Assembly: GCA_019055375.1 (NCBI GenBank) | Contig: JAHQIW010006189.1 | Location: forward strand, 1-64,000 | Direction of reading: 5' to 3' | Length of the DNA: 64,000 nucleotides | Origin: Parelaphostrongylus tenuis | Lineage: Eukaryota; Nematoda; Chromadorea; Rhabditida; Metastrongylidae | Shown: positions 10,426 to 21,430 of the stretch, piece after piece | How the letters are laid out: the number at the start of each line of letters is the position of its first letter | Position numbering within the stretch: position 1 is the stretch's first letter | Program-made: the position numbers and the translations under genes | Notes under the pieces: model-generated | Database searches by the model: none | What the model was told of the DNA's origin: nothing | Seen by the model: only the letters and a program-made list of their open reading frames with translations

Positions 10426-10639
10426 ATCAATGGTATTCTACTGAAAGCATATGGTTAACGTCATGGGAGAGCTGTTCGTCTCTCAATAATTCAATAAAGG
10501 TGCCAAGAAAAAATGGTGGTCTGGCAAATTTTGTGGGAATTACACCTTTTGACCCATTACATTCTCATTTGCTCGTCATAACAAGTGAGTGTTATCTCGA
10601 TAATCTAAGAAAATATTGATTCGAAATACCTGATAGTTA

Positions 10640-11055
10640 TTTTTGGGCTATGCATATGTGGTCATTTATGGGGACTTATACAGTACAATACACGTGTTTT
10701 GGCCTTGCAACCTCGTTCGATTCACGGTGCCTTTCGTCTGAGCCAATCACTTTTGGGGAGAATCCCCCTACATAAAGATACCGGACATACGTTTTACAAG
10801 CGCCCATAAGAGGTAAAATCACAGAACGGCAATCGAGCAGTTAAGTGTATAACACTGCCCGTTTGTGATTTTACCATTCATCAGTGCTTGTAAAACGTTC
10901 GTCTACGATTCCTACACGTGCGGCGGCTCTTTTCCAAAAGGAATTGGATCAGACGAAAGGCACCGTGAAACTGAAAAAGCTGCAAGGCCGAAACGCGTGC
11001 ATTGCACTGTACAAGTGCCCATGGCAGACCACATGCATGGCTGAAAAATATCTAT
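10640..11055. mobile_element. Hammerhead-derived foldback element with a nested inner foldback
   Basis: Outer inverted repeats of about 115 bp (from about 10650 and ending about 11048) carry decayed hammerhead text. The right copy has CTGAAAA in place of CTGATGA, but keeps GCAA, CCGAAAC and the downstream CACTGTACAAGTGCC. Inside lies a second, unrelated inverted repeat: CGTTTTACAAGC and GGTAAAATCACA at 10792-10830 recur reversed at 10862-10901. One foldback element therefore appears to have landed inside another, or the loop evolved its own hairpin. Confidence 0.6.
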
Positions 11056-13265
11056 CAGGTATGTTGAAATCTGAGCGCAGTTTCAAGAAGCACTCACAAC
11101 GAATGGTGTGATATTGATCTGCTGAGGTTAAAAAAGAGTCGGATTCTAATCAGCAGGAGCATCCAACAATGTGTTCATCAACTTGAGTTCTTTAACGTCC
11201 ACCAATAACATTTTAACACTGTTTTTTTTTGCATAAAGAAGTGGCTGTTCTCTTTTCCTGGCTAAAATTCGCTGATCGATCATAGTATGGGAATGAAAGA
11301 AGGAAAACATTACGGCAAAACTGCTCGTCGCTCAACATTCCAAATGAAACAGCACGGAGCTGCCTATTGAACTACATGTAACAGTCGTAAAAAGCACATG
11401 ATAGGCCTATTAATCGATATCGCTGATTCTACCTCCACTTTTTCTTTCATGGGCAAAAAAGTTCAATATTTTACGTTTCAAGCCGAAAAACTCTCACTAA
11501 CATTGAAATTGAGAGAACTTTTCGCATTTTTTGACTGCAGGTGTGTTGTCATATACATGGAGACGAAAAAGGTTTTCGCAGGAAGTCTCAAATGCTCATC
11601 TTTGGAGCCATGAGTGCAAGGTTTTTTTCAGAACAGTGTTTCCATGTTATTGTTATCATTGTACGACGATCTGTAAAATGACGCTTCAGTTCATCCACTA
11701 TGTAATGGCTAAATTTCTTTGTAAAAAAAGCGGTCATTTATGTAAACTTTCATTACCCTGTGTGTTTAAACAGCTGAAATTGCAAAATGGTAATTGGAGA
11801 TGTTCTGCGTTCTATTTCATGGAGTAAACATTGATATATGCTTTGAAATCTCGTCTTAAGAAAAATTTCCAAATTCGTAGAGACCTCGCTTAAGCGATAG
11901 CATTCCTGGGCAAAAGTTTTTTTTTATGCCAACTGGTAAATTGGCTTAATTATGTCTTGAAATAGCTTTTTAGCTTTATGTCACCACAGTGACTCGCCTT
12001 GGTAATCGGAAGGATACTGAAAGACTTACTACCTGGCGAATGAGAATAGTTGGATATGTATCACTTAGTTCATTTCCAAATTACTCCAAGAACTTCAGAT
12101 ATGAAATAAATCCAATTTATCGCTAATTTGAAAACAATATTTTGGATTTATTTGACGGTTTTTTTTCAAAGCATTTGAAAAAACAAAGCAGACCACTGAG
12201 GATTTTGCACCGTTACACGAATCAGTTAAGAGTCCATTATAGCTGACGTGCAATAAGATAATATGTTTTGCTTCATCGTGGAAAATTTCAAACAGCTGTG
12301 GCGTCTTGTAATTAAATTCGTTATAGAGTACGAAATAATTATAAATTTGATAAAGTAGCAATTGTTCGATGTTACGTCAATAGCGTTCTTGATAACGTAT
12401 GATTCACTTTCCCATTTTGATACATTGTCAATCGTATAAAGTGTGGGATTTTTGTGCTTCACGGAATGAGTTGATGCTTTGATACTGTTGTTTTTCTCAG
12501 ACCAACCTTGACATGTCCTCCTTTTTGTTCTTCATATTGGAGGATTCTTGTTGTCATCTTAATTTCTGACTGTTTCAATTCTTTTAGTGAAATTTTGTGG
12601 TCTTATTTTAGGTATCAGTCGAATCTCAATAAATCACATTTCATTGGCGTACTAAATGTGAGAGGATAATGAAAATAACATAATAACTCAACAAACCCAG
12701 ATTCTCTTCTTAAAATTTCTTCCAAAAAAAGGTTTTGTAGCGGAAGTCATGTTTTGTTTCCGTCGACGGGTATCCTCTTCTACATATTTTGTCATGAAAG
12801 TGCACTTGTAACGCCGCCTTTTTTTGCAATTGTGAATTCTTTTTGCTAAGAAAGTCGAAGTTTTATGTCGCAGGAATATTACTGAGATAGTGGGAATCAA
12901 TTTAATCCATGGCACCTGATGAGAGCGCAGTCGCTGAATTCTTCCCATAAATGCATCCTCTTACATACCTCTCACTTTTCATAAATTGGCTTCATTGTGA
13001 CCTCTTTAACAGGTTCCCGTGTACTTCGGAATGGGAGTCTATCGCAAAACTTGGTAATGAGGGCTTCACATAGGATCAATAAGAGGGTTGGGATTCCTTT
13101 AAGCTTTTGAAAGAGTCGAAGAGCTCGCATGCCCACATTGTCCACGTATAGGTGCTGGGTTCCGATCCGTTGTTTCGTTGTGAATTTGGGGCAAAAGCTG
13201 AAGAATTTATTCTTGGTTGAGTCTATTTGCTTAAGTAGGAGACAGAAGTGAAGATTTTTGCAAAC
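11056..13265. other. No gene recognised; crosses the point where the mirror copy leaves the window
   Basis: Only short frames occur (for example 11531-11827 and 12688-12948), none with recognisable domains. From 12421 rightward the sequence has its reverse complement ending at 64000. The stretch 11500-11610 resembles a dispersed repeat also seen at 19950-20090 and 34910-35045. A tRNA box-B-like GGTTCCGATCC near 13150 is isolated and not called. Confidence 0.5.
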
Positions 13266-15002
13266 ATGGCGAAATTTCTGACCAATGACTTTATGATTTT
13301 GCTGTTAGCGACAATCTCGATAGTGCTGGGTTGTGGAGTGATGCCTGCTGGTCAAGGTAACTAAAGTTGTTTCTTTGTGTTAGAGAGAATTCCATTCTTA
13401 CATTTGAATTTATAAACCGTAAGTGAGCGAGTATATCGCCCAGTAATCTACATCTGTTTGCACTGAGAACATTTGATGAGAGATTTCAACTTAGAATATG
13501 AAGAGTCGAATTTTGAATCATTCAACAGAGTAATTTGTTTTTTTTTTGACAAATAATCACTAAAAGGTTGAGGTATTTCATTGCAGCGAGAACTAGAACT
13601 TTCAATGTCACCGGCATCACTACTTTGCCTGTTGCTATGGGTTGCTATGGTTTACTCTACCGCACCAAATATCCAAGCCCAGGTACCTGGCATTGCATCT
13701 AGCAAAGGTGGTGCTCAGGCATTTGTACATCGTCTTGTAATGCAGACAGTGAGTTTGTAGCTTATTGATTGCAAAGTGATTTCTTTTGCGTGAGTTTTGG
13801 AAAAGCCAAGGATATGATTTACATTTTGTAGTAGGAATGGGAAGACGTTATTTATGATGATATCTCGTGATATTGTCTTATAACCATTTTTTTTTATCAA
13901 GCGGACAACTTCGCGGAACCGTACGTATGTTCTCACATACCAACCTAGAAAGAGCTCTAAACCTTTTCACAGAGTGCATTGAATGCTCAGAGTGTGGCTT
14001 AAAAACAGTCGATGAGATGAACTTCAATTTTGTGGCATTTTGTCGTCTTTCCAATGCTGGTGTAGCTTCGCATAACTTGGTTTGAAACATTTCGATATAC
14101 TCTTTTAAGCAATGGAAGTATTTGCTTTCCAGGTTTTTGACGTTCTCGAGGGACAAGCACGAAGTGCACTCCTACCTGATGCTGTTATCTCGGGCATTTT
14201 AGGTCAACTTGAAGTTAAGGTCACTTATTTACCATTGTCGTGCGAGATGATTGCCCTTGATCCACCGAGAGATATGGGTACGTCTTTTATATTGAACTCT
14301 ATTTGAGAGGTTCTAAGAAGTAAAAAGGCATTAATCCTAAAGTTTGCTTGTCTGTAACCAGAGAGAAAACTTCGATTTTTAGAAAGTAGCTCCACAAATC
14401 GAGAAAACTCATCATAATAGCATACACGTAAAATTTTTCAAAACTAACAATCTCTTTTTTCGTAAGGATAGAGATAAATTCAATGTGGCGGTTGTAGTTT
14501 GAAGGGTACTGAATAATAAAAGAAAAATAGCGCACAAGATGTTTTCAGTCTTCTTCAAAGTTGTTGCTGTTAAGGATTATGTCTCCCTCAGAATCGTGCT
14601 TTTTTCTAGTGAAAGCAAAAGGACAGAGGTGCATTATCGTCGAAAACACGGTGACGGGAATTTGCACTGGCTTGATGGGATTGAATCAAAACATGATGCC
14701 TTGTGTAACGTTAGCCAACATGGTGGCAATATCATCTGTTCCCAGCACACACTTGTCAATCTGAGGAACTCTCACGGTTTGTCTTTGTGTCTTTGCTCAA
14801 GAAGACTTTCTCAGTCAAAGGATTACTTTCTATTAGATTTTCGTTGATGAAATAATTAACTTTGTAGACCACGAACTTCATCATGGCGAATTGGTCGAGA
14901 ATGATGTGGCAAAATGTAATGGACAGAGCGGTTCGAATGTTGGCATCGGGCCCATTTAGGTCGCACTTCTTCTCCACAACTGGCACTGTCGACGGGAACT
15001 GA
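13266..15002 (+). pseudogene. Secreted nematode protein pseudogene, five exons (possible SCVP family)
   Basis: Exons: 13266-13356 (signal peptide, MAKFLTNDFMILLLATISIV), 13587-13748, 14133-14277, 14610-14776 and 14868-15002 (TGA). Joined, they would give about 215 residues with LPDAVISGILGQ, CIIVENTVTGIC and NWSRMMWQNVMDRAVRMLAS. Two lesions are visible. The 10-bp unit GTTGCTATGG is tandemly duplicated in exon 2 and shifts the frame. A TGA at 14762-14764 stands where a serine codon would be expected. Splice sites look intact. The layout suggests the secreted clade V protein (SCVP) family of strongylids, but that name is from memory. Two further partial copies lie in the arm. Confidence 0.7.
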
Positions 15003-15261
15003 AATACGTTTGAAATATACATCTCTACTCGCCCGATTTGTTGTAGCATTAGAGCAGCAATAATTTGGCTAATCACTTGGTTGTTAACTAGTCAGAGTAA
15101 TTCCGTAAATTACAATAAATTATGCAGTTCGCAGGGCCTTCTACATAAAACTACTGAGAAGTTTGCAAATAAAAATTTGCAAGACTAGCTGCTTCTGCTC
15201 ATAAAACGAAGAAATGTGTTTTCACTGTTATCTCCCCTTCTTTCAACGATTAGCCATATCT

Positions 15262-15490
15262 CTTCTGTCAACCGCTTTTCATAAACCTCGCTCAAAAACA
15301 ATAATAGTCATCCCATAATGATAGAACATAATTTGAGTCGTTTGTGAGGTGTGATAAGTGACAAGTAAGACAAGCGCCTGTATCGTCCTCCAGGGCTCTT
15401 CGGTAGCACAGTCCTCTTCGGTCCAGCTGATCCCTTAAGACTAGACTCCTTTATGAAGGAATCAATGCCAAATGATAAATAAGCGCAAAT
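15262..15490 (-). mobile_element. Degenerate hammerhead element
   Basis: On the minus strand, ACCGAAGAGGACTGTGCTAC is followed by CGAAGAGCCC where CTGATGA should be, then GGACGATACAGGCGC. This is recognisable as the family but the core is lost. The tail TTGAGCGAGGTTTATGAAAA (reverse of 15270-15297) is the best-preserved match to the Penelope terminal text GCCGAGGTTTATAG. No inverted partner is visible. Confidence 0.55.
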
Positions 15491-15985
15491 CAAGTGACAG
15501 AATCCCCGAATTTTTTTGCGGAGTTCCTAAGGGACTCAAGAGAATTATTTAGCAAATTAAGGTTCTGTAGCAATAGAAAGAAGATGAAGCTCTCGGCGTT
15601 GATCAATCCGTAAGGTATGCGTCATGCATTCGACTTCAATTCTTAATTTCGTTTGAGGTGATCTGGCCTTCACAACGAGCCGCGCTGGCCTCCCGCTGAA
15701 CCGAGCCAGTGCTGCTCATCCTCCAAGGCAAGTCTGAGACCTGTCTGGTACAAATTAATCGACCCCGGAGAGATTCAAAAGTTCGACTTTCTATAAACCT
15801 CGGCATAATCAATTGATATATGAAAATGGAGAAAACTTATCTTGATTAGCTGACGCGAGGTTAGTAAAACAGTTGTAGAAATTCGTTGACGTTTCGGCGA
15901 CCCGCCTTCTTCAGAGCCTGGACGTATATAGTATTAGTCTATTTGAATGATCGGATGGTCTTATTTATATGCTGCCTAGGTCACG

Positions 15986-16636
15986 TTAGAAGATCAAACG
16001 AAGAAAGGGCGCGAGATCTCGCGTGATGGTGACGCACTCGTCCTTCCGATTCATTTCGGGGTTTTGGGCGTTTATCCAAAATGCCTCAAGAGTCTTGCGC
16101 GTGGACGTTTTTGATTCCTGCGCCAGGATTGTGACAGTCACATCAAAATCCTTGTTGTTGTGTTTTTGTGCCCTATGTAAACCTAAAGGTTTGGTTTTAT
16201 CTATTTTAGATTTACTGTCTAGATGTTCTTTTATGCGGATGAAAAGTGGTCTTCCCGTTTCGCCTATATATTCTTCCCCGCATGTTTTACATGTTAGCAA
16301 ATAAATTGTGCCCGATCTCATACAATCTCCCTCTTTTCCGTTGGGGCAGATCATACAGTTGTTGGTGTTGCACAATCGATCATAGAGTCTACTGCGGATC
16401 AGCTGATGGCGTAGGGTGGGAGGTGGGGATTCGATAATTACCACGGAATTTTCAAGACCGCATCTTTTTAGGCACCTTTTAACCGCGCTACTAATCTCGT
16501 TTGATATAAATGGTAATTTGAAGGGGACTCTATTCAGGTACGGAGTATTGTTCTTTTGTGACCTAAATCCACTTTTTGAATATTCCCTAGTGGCAAATGT
16601 TTTGTAGCCGTTGGAAATGGCGATCTTTCGTGCCAA
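15986..16636 (-). pseudogene. Penelope GIY-YIG endonuclease, shorter copy
   Basis: The frame is open through the GIY-YIG domain to a stop at 15986, but the RT is missing. The native part starts at LARKIAISNGYKT. The upstream residues of the 243-codon frame (to 16717) are antisense sequence of the other copy and are not native. The domain has TIYLLTCKTCGEEYIG, the GRPLFIRIKEH block with the expected catalytic arginine, and C-terminal LEAFWINAQNP. GIY-YIG nucleases nick the target DNA for Penelope integration. Confidence 0.7.
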
Positions 16637-17499
16637 ACGGGGGCTGGCTTCCATTCCTAAATACCCAAGTAAAGCTTTTGGATAGTGGCTATAGTACAAA
16701 GTGGTATCGAAAACCAAGTAACAAGAACATTTTGGTCAATTACCTCTCCTCTCATCCTTCACACATGAAAAAATCGCTAATTAAAAACATGTTTCGAACA
16801 GCTAAAAGTGTGTGCACAGGAGAGGAGGAAAGGAACGAATCATTAGACTTGGCACGAAAGATCGCCATTTCCAACGGCTACAAAACATTTGCCACTAGGG
16901 AATATTCAAAAAGTGGATTTAGGTCACAAAAGAACAATACTCCGTACCTGAATAGAGTCCCCTTCAAATTACCATTCATATCAAACGAGATTAGTAGCGC
17001 GGTTAAAAGGTGCCTAAAAAGATGCGGTCTTGAAAATTCCGTGGTAATTATCGAAACCCCACCTCCCACCCTACGCCATCAGCTGAACTGCAATAGACTC
17101 TATGATCGATTGTGCAACACCAACAACTGTATGATCTGCCCCAACGGAAAAAAGGGAGATTGTATGAGATCGGGCACAATTTATTTGCTAATATGTAAAA
17201 CATGCGGGGAAGAATATATAGGCGAAACGGGAAGACCACTTTTCATCCGCATAAAAGAACATCTAGACAGTAAATCTAAAATAGATAAAACCAAACCTTT
17301 AGGTTTACATAGGGCACAAAACACAACAACAAGGATTTTGATGTGACTGTCACAATCCTGGCGCAGGAATCAAAAACGTCCACGAGCAAGACTCTTGAGG
17401 CATTTTGGATAAACGCCCAAAACCCCGAAATGAATCGGAAGGACGAGTGCGTCACCATCACGCGAGATCTCGCGCCCTTTCTTCGTTTGATCTTCTAAC
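16637..17499 (+). pseudogene. Penelope RT-thumb plus GIY-YIG copy, frameshifted
   Basis: The frame runs from the RT end (LPFLNTQVKLLDSGYSTKW) through the linker and GIY-YIG domain, then shifts near 17325, where four A's replace the five seen in the right arm. The remainder, with LEAFWINAQNPEMNRKDE, continues in another frame to 17499. The right-arm counterpart is an unbroken 300-codon frame (58923-59825), so the one-base difference decides whether the domain is intact. Confidence 0.75.
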
Positions 17500-17753
17500 G
17501 TGACCTAGGCAGCATATAAATAAGACCATCCGATCATTCAAATAGACTAATACTATATACGTCCAGGCTCTGAAGAAGGCGGGTCGCCGAAACGTCAGCC
17601 GAATTTCTACAACTGTTTTACCAACCTCGCGTCAGCTAATCAAGATAAGTTTTCTCCCGGAGAGATTGATGGCTTGGTGAGCCATGAGCGCGCGATCGAA
17701 CCATTGACCTCGTGTGCGACGTAGTGCACCTCGAACCATTGCGCCACATGCGC

Positions 17754-19099
17754 TGGGGACAAAGTCATCATAGAATGACAAAATATCGTTGTGGCTTTTA
17801 TAAGGATAGTTTCACTAAAAACAGCGCTCATATGCAGGAAAATTTCCCATGTCTCAGCGACAATACCAATCCGTCCGAAAACGATCATATTTTTGACTGC
17901 TATGTAACATTTACTTCTTTTTTCTAATTTTTTTTCGCAATCATCAAATACCTTGAGAAATAGAGATTCTAACCCTGAAGGGAGGACCTGTATCAAAAAT
18001 GATACACGACTGTTTAAAGACCTTTCTCGCGGAAGAGTGGGAGGAGCCTATTCGTTGGAGGCGACTTCTAACCGCCTCGCATGTACTTCACAGCCGTTTG
18101 ATTGCAGGCTTTTGGCCGACTTATTGAAATAGAGTGTTGTCAAATCTTAGCTGCGGAAGCAGGAAACTCATTACCTAGTCCACCTACGCCTTTTCAAAGA
18201 ACCACGTTCGCTTTTGGCTCGCATTTGATTCCCCTATCCACCTCCTTTCCTTCCAACAGTAGCAATAGTAAAAGGCGTGGCCTCTTTAAAACAAAATTTT
18301 ATATTGATTCCCAAAGCGTTGTAAAAATACTTTTCAAAAAACGGCTACTTAGCGTAGTAGCCAGACGAAGAACCCAATTTTTTTGGTGCTTCAGCGCACT
18401 GAAAAGGCCATTTCAGAATTGACGTACACTGTTGAAATTGTCGAGATCAGAGCTACACTTGATACTAAGTACCCATAGAAAGAAGATTACGTGTTGTCCT
18501 CAAGACGTTAAAAGTGATTACGTACTAAGGAAACGCACTGCTCGCTCTTATGATCGGAAGACTAATTATCAAATTGATGAGAAAGTAACCGAAAGAAGGA
18601 CGATTGTTGGACGTCCTACTCCGATTCTTATTGAACCTCGTTGGGGGTTACTAATATTTTGTTTTCTTGATGAGCTTACACGAAGTTGTTGTAAATGTTC
18701 ATCAAGGAAAGCATTTCGGCAGTCTCGCCTTCTAAGAATGTTGCGTGGTCAGCAAAACATTTGATCTCAGGCAGAAACTGAAACCGCTTCTCACCTATAC
18801 CGTGGACGCAGGCTACCAGTATATTACCGAGACCCCTGTTTTGATAGCACTCTTTTTTTGACATTAGTTATCGCATTTGTCAACAATTAATCTCTAGCGG
18901 ATGCTCTCGGATAAGTACATATCGGCGTTAGACCCACCAAAGCTGACAACTATTAGATATGTATGATACATTTAAATTCATTATTTTATTTATTGTAAGC
19001 AGTATATGATGTTATAAATATAAAATGCATAATATTCAACCCCAGATGGGCAGAGAACTCGCAATTCACCCATAACGAAGAACAAGTCACACTACACCA
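17754..19099. other. Nothing recognised
   Basis: Frames at 18102-18422 and 18432-18764 (106 and 110 codons) have no recognisable domain, lack exon-like neighbours and look like chance. Confidence 0.45.
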
Positions 19100-19345
19100 T
19101 TGAGACTGGCTACGGAGATACATGCTTACCCGACCAAACCCGTTGAACGTTATTTGCAGACGGCTAGGATTGTTGATATCAAAGGAAGAATGGTGGCAAA
19201 GCGGTGATCTCGCTGATGTAGCAGAAACACGAGGATCCTGTTTAAGTGAAAGGAAGGGTTCGACTCCCTCTTGGCGTCGAATATTTTGCATACCACTCAA
19301 CTCTCTTAGATGCCTATTCATGGTATCATACCTTTCTAAAAAGCA
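19100..19345 (+). repeat. Dispersed repeat with intact pol III promoter boxes
   Basis: Box A TGGCAAAGCGG (19194-19204) and a perfect box B GGTTCGACTCC (19257-19267) lie 63 bp apart start to start. The flanking text GCTTACCCGACCAAACCCGTT corresponds to GCTTACTGGACTAAACCCAT at 35615-35640, and the 3' end AATATTTTGCAT corresponds to AATATTTGCAT there. The spacing resembles a long-variable-arm tRNA, but no acceptor stem forms, so it is read as a tRNA-derived SINE family distinct from the 15581 family. Confidence 0.6.
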
Positions 19346-19939
19346 ATAAAGTAAGAAATTCTTATAGCTCGCTTTTGTTGTAGTCACGATGATTCAAATC
19401 AGGTGTCCACAATAATTGTTCTTCCTACAGCGCTAATTTCTTCGGAGCCGTCACGATGGAAAAAATCGAGTAGATGAATAACCGAATGAATTTAAAAGTT
19501 CTCCACAACGTTGCCGTTCTGCAATAAACTCCAGTCACGCTGAGGTCACCTGACGCTCATACAGCAATCCATTTAAAATAGCGCTGTGAAGCAATTTTGT
19601 CAACTTGGTCTTCGATAAAACAGCCCACTGGGTAAATTATCTGAGATTCGTCGACTTAATATAGGATTGCACTCAAGCTGCAAGAAGAATGCTGTAGCGA
19701 AGCTGTTCTTAGTATTTCAGTTTTAAAAATAACTCTTGTATCGGGAATTGTTACAACACGGGACTACTAGTGCACGGAACTGTTCCGAAACGGAATTGCT
19801 TATTCAGCTCTGTTCGGCGTTCATAAAAACTCGTAACAAAGAAGCACATTATACAACGCTGGCTATTTTCAATTTGTCATCAACAGAGATAAAACAGCTT
19901 TATTACGTTCCGACTCAAATATTTTCGCTAACATGTTGA

Positions 19940-21020
19940 AACTAGAATAAAGTTTTCTCTTTTTTCGACTGCAAGTGGTATTTCGATCACATGAAGACGT
20001 AAAAGCTTATAAACTTCTGAACTATAGACTCTCGATTGGAGGGTTTATAAAATAACACGCTCACGCTGTCGCTCTGTACAAGAAATATGCAAAACGACGG
20101 ATGAGTTCTTTTCTTGCTGCCGCTTGAGAGGAAACAAAGAATCGGAAGTTTCCGCTGTGCAAAACTCTCTTCATAAGAGTGCTAGTAATCATTCAAAAGC
20201 TTAAATCTCGGTAAACTGCTACGCGCATTCGTGCTTTCAAAGGCCATTTTATAACCCTGTAGCACTCAAAATAAAATTAGATTCTATTAAACTTTCACGC
20301 TCTTCAAGCTTATCACGCTAATGTCTCTCTCGACATATTCCTTCCTGATGCTGCTAGTAATCGTTCGATAGCTTGAATCTTGAAGGGTCAAAAATATGTT
20401 TGCCCTGCATAAAAACTTTATTTCAGCGTCGTAACAAGAAGAAAAGATTTGTATTTTAACACTCATATTTCTCGCCAGAAGGAGCTCTTCCTTTGAATTG
20501 TACTTGATAGCGCAAGTTTCGACGATTCCAACGCTGTGCTTTTTTCCTGAAAAAAATCGTTTCACTCTAGTCTAGCAGGAGAAATGGGTCTAAGTTTTAC
20601 AAATTCCGTGTTTGTTTGTTGGTTGGAGCTGTGATGGTTATGGATAGATAATGTGCGATTCATTGACCATGCAGGCGCGATGTGGCGTACAAAGTTTTGT
20701 TACCAAACTTGAGATTTTCTTCTTCGTCAAGAAAGTCAAAATAAAACACATGAATCTGACACAACAAAGTTTTCCCTACACGGTCATATGCTTTCCGTGG
20801 TTGCTGCGAATTATTCGCGTGATAAAACTAAAAGTGCGCGGAGGTTGTAAAGCGTAATTTCATTTTTAATGCTATGGAACTATAAAAAAGGTCTTCAAAA
20901 AAGGCAGGCCAGTATAGCAGTCTCCAGAGATTTAAGCTTTCCAACGATTATTGGCACTCTTATGAAAAGTTCTTGTTTAAGGAAACTTGCGATTCTTCAT
21001 TCCCTTTCGCGTAACAGAAA
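19940..21020. repeat. Decayed foldback and dispersed repeat fragments
   Basis: 20160-20280, 20330-20600 and 20860-21010 share blocks such as GCTAGTAATC, CGATAGCTTGAAT and CTCTTATGAA with the inverted-repeat element at 7082-8039. 19950-20090 shares GACTGCAAGTGG and GATCACATGAAGACG with 34910-35045. These are old, incomplete copies without coding capacity. Confidence 0.5.
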
Positions 21021-21149
21021 AGAACCGCTGGAATATTAATGAATGGTCAATTAAGCACCATTTCCAGCAGACCGTACAAGCAACTGATTCTACAACATGA
21101 GGTCAGCCAATCTTCTGCTTAATACTGTTTTCATATGACGAGCAACGAA

Positions 21150-21430
21150 GAGCGCATCGGGTTCAGTGACTAGAGCTGCTCTGCATGGTAAACAAGATCT
21201 CTGATTCGACTTCGCTCCTTTTTCTCGCGCTTCTGGCTCACCAAAGCTTTCATCCTTCTAGATAAGTGTTTAGAATTGTCTGCAGGATATACAGCACTGA
21301 CCTGATACATCTTTAGGCCACCACGTGTCACTGTAGAGACCCAATCTCATTAAATAAAAATCGAAGACGAATGCTTGACATATCTCGGAACTAATCAACC
21401 TCGAGAGCTTTGTCCATTCAACAACCAACG
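21150..21430 (+). mobile_element. tRNA-headed SINE, diverged copy
   Basis: The head GCGCATCGGGTTCAGTGACT is followed by box-B-like GATTCGACTTCGC, then GGCTCACCAAAGC and TCTGCAGGATATACAGCACT, and the 3' text CTAATCAACCTCGAGAGC. The order matches the SINE at 29165-29445. The two palindrome arms differ here by a net 5 bases near 21345. Confidence 0.65.

Larger units (their letters stand above)
15776..17655. mobile_element. Penelope-like element pair, head to head
   Basis: A minus-strand copy (15776-16636) and a plus-strand copy (16637-17655) meet head to head and share their 3' halves. Target duplications CCCGGAGAGATT at 15764-15775 and 17656-17667 flank the pair, so it inserted as one unit. 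The longer plus copy begins in the RT thumb (GGWLPFLNTQVKLLDSGY, then TKWYRKP). Both copies carry a Cys-rich linker (CMICPNGK) and a GIY-YIG endonuclease domain (TIYLL, EEYIGETGRPLFIRIKEH). Outer 3' flanks contain GAAGAAGGCGGGTCGCCGAA. The minus copy keeps an extra terminal segment with GCCGAGGTTTATAGAAAG. Confidence 0.88.
15581..17753 (-). mobile_element. tRNA-headed SINE split by a Penelope insertion
   Basis: The head lies at 17668-17753 (minus), with box A TGGCGCAATGGTTCGAGG and box B GGTTCGATCGC. The body and 3' end lie at 15581-15763, with GTCGATTAATTTGTACCAGA and GGATTGATCAACGCCGAGAG text shared with copies at 21150-21430, 29165-29445 and 31775-31941. The Penelope pair interrupts it, flanked by a 12-bp duplication of SINE sequence, AATCTCTCCGGG. 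Confidence 0.8.

Noticed and set aside
13128..13200. Box-B-like GGTTCCGATCC
   Set aside because: No convincing box A or stems nearby.
15880..15915. GTTTCGGCG text as a further hammerhead
   Set aside because: The CGAAAC here belongs to the Penelope 3' flank. No CTGANGA or stem II accompanies it.
16023..16607. Plus-strand frames overlapping the Penelope endonuclease
   Set aside because: Antisense shadows of the GIY-YIG frame at 15986-16636.
17668..17753. Possible tRNA gene
   Set aside because: It is the head of the split SINE; acceptor ends do not pair.
18102..18764. Two consecutive frames of 106 and 110 codons
   Set aside because: No recognisable motifs, different frames, no exon-like borders.
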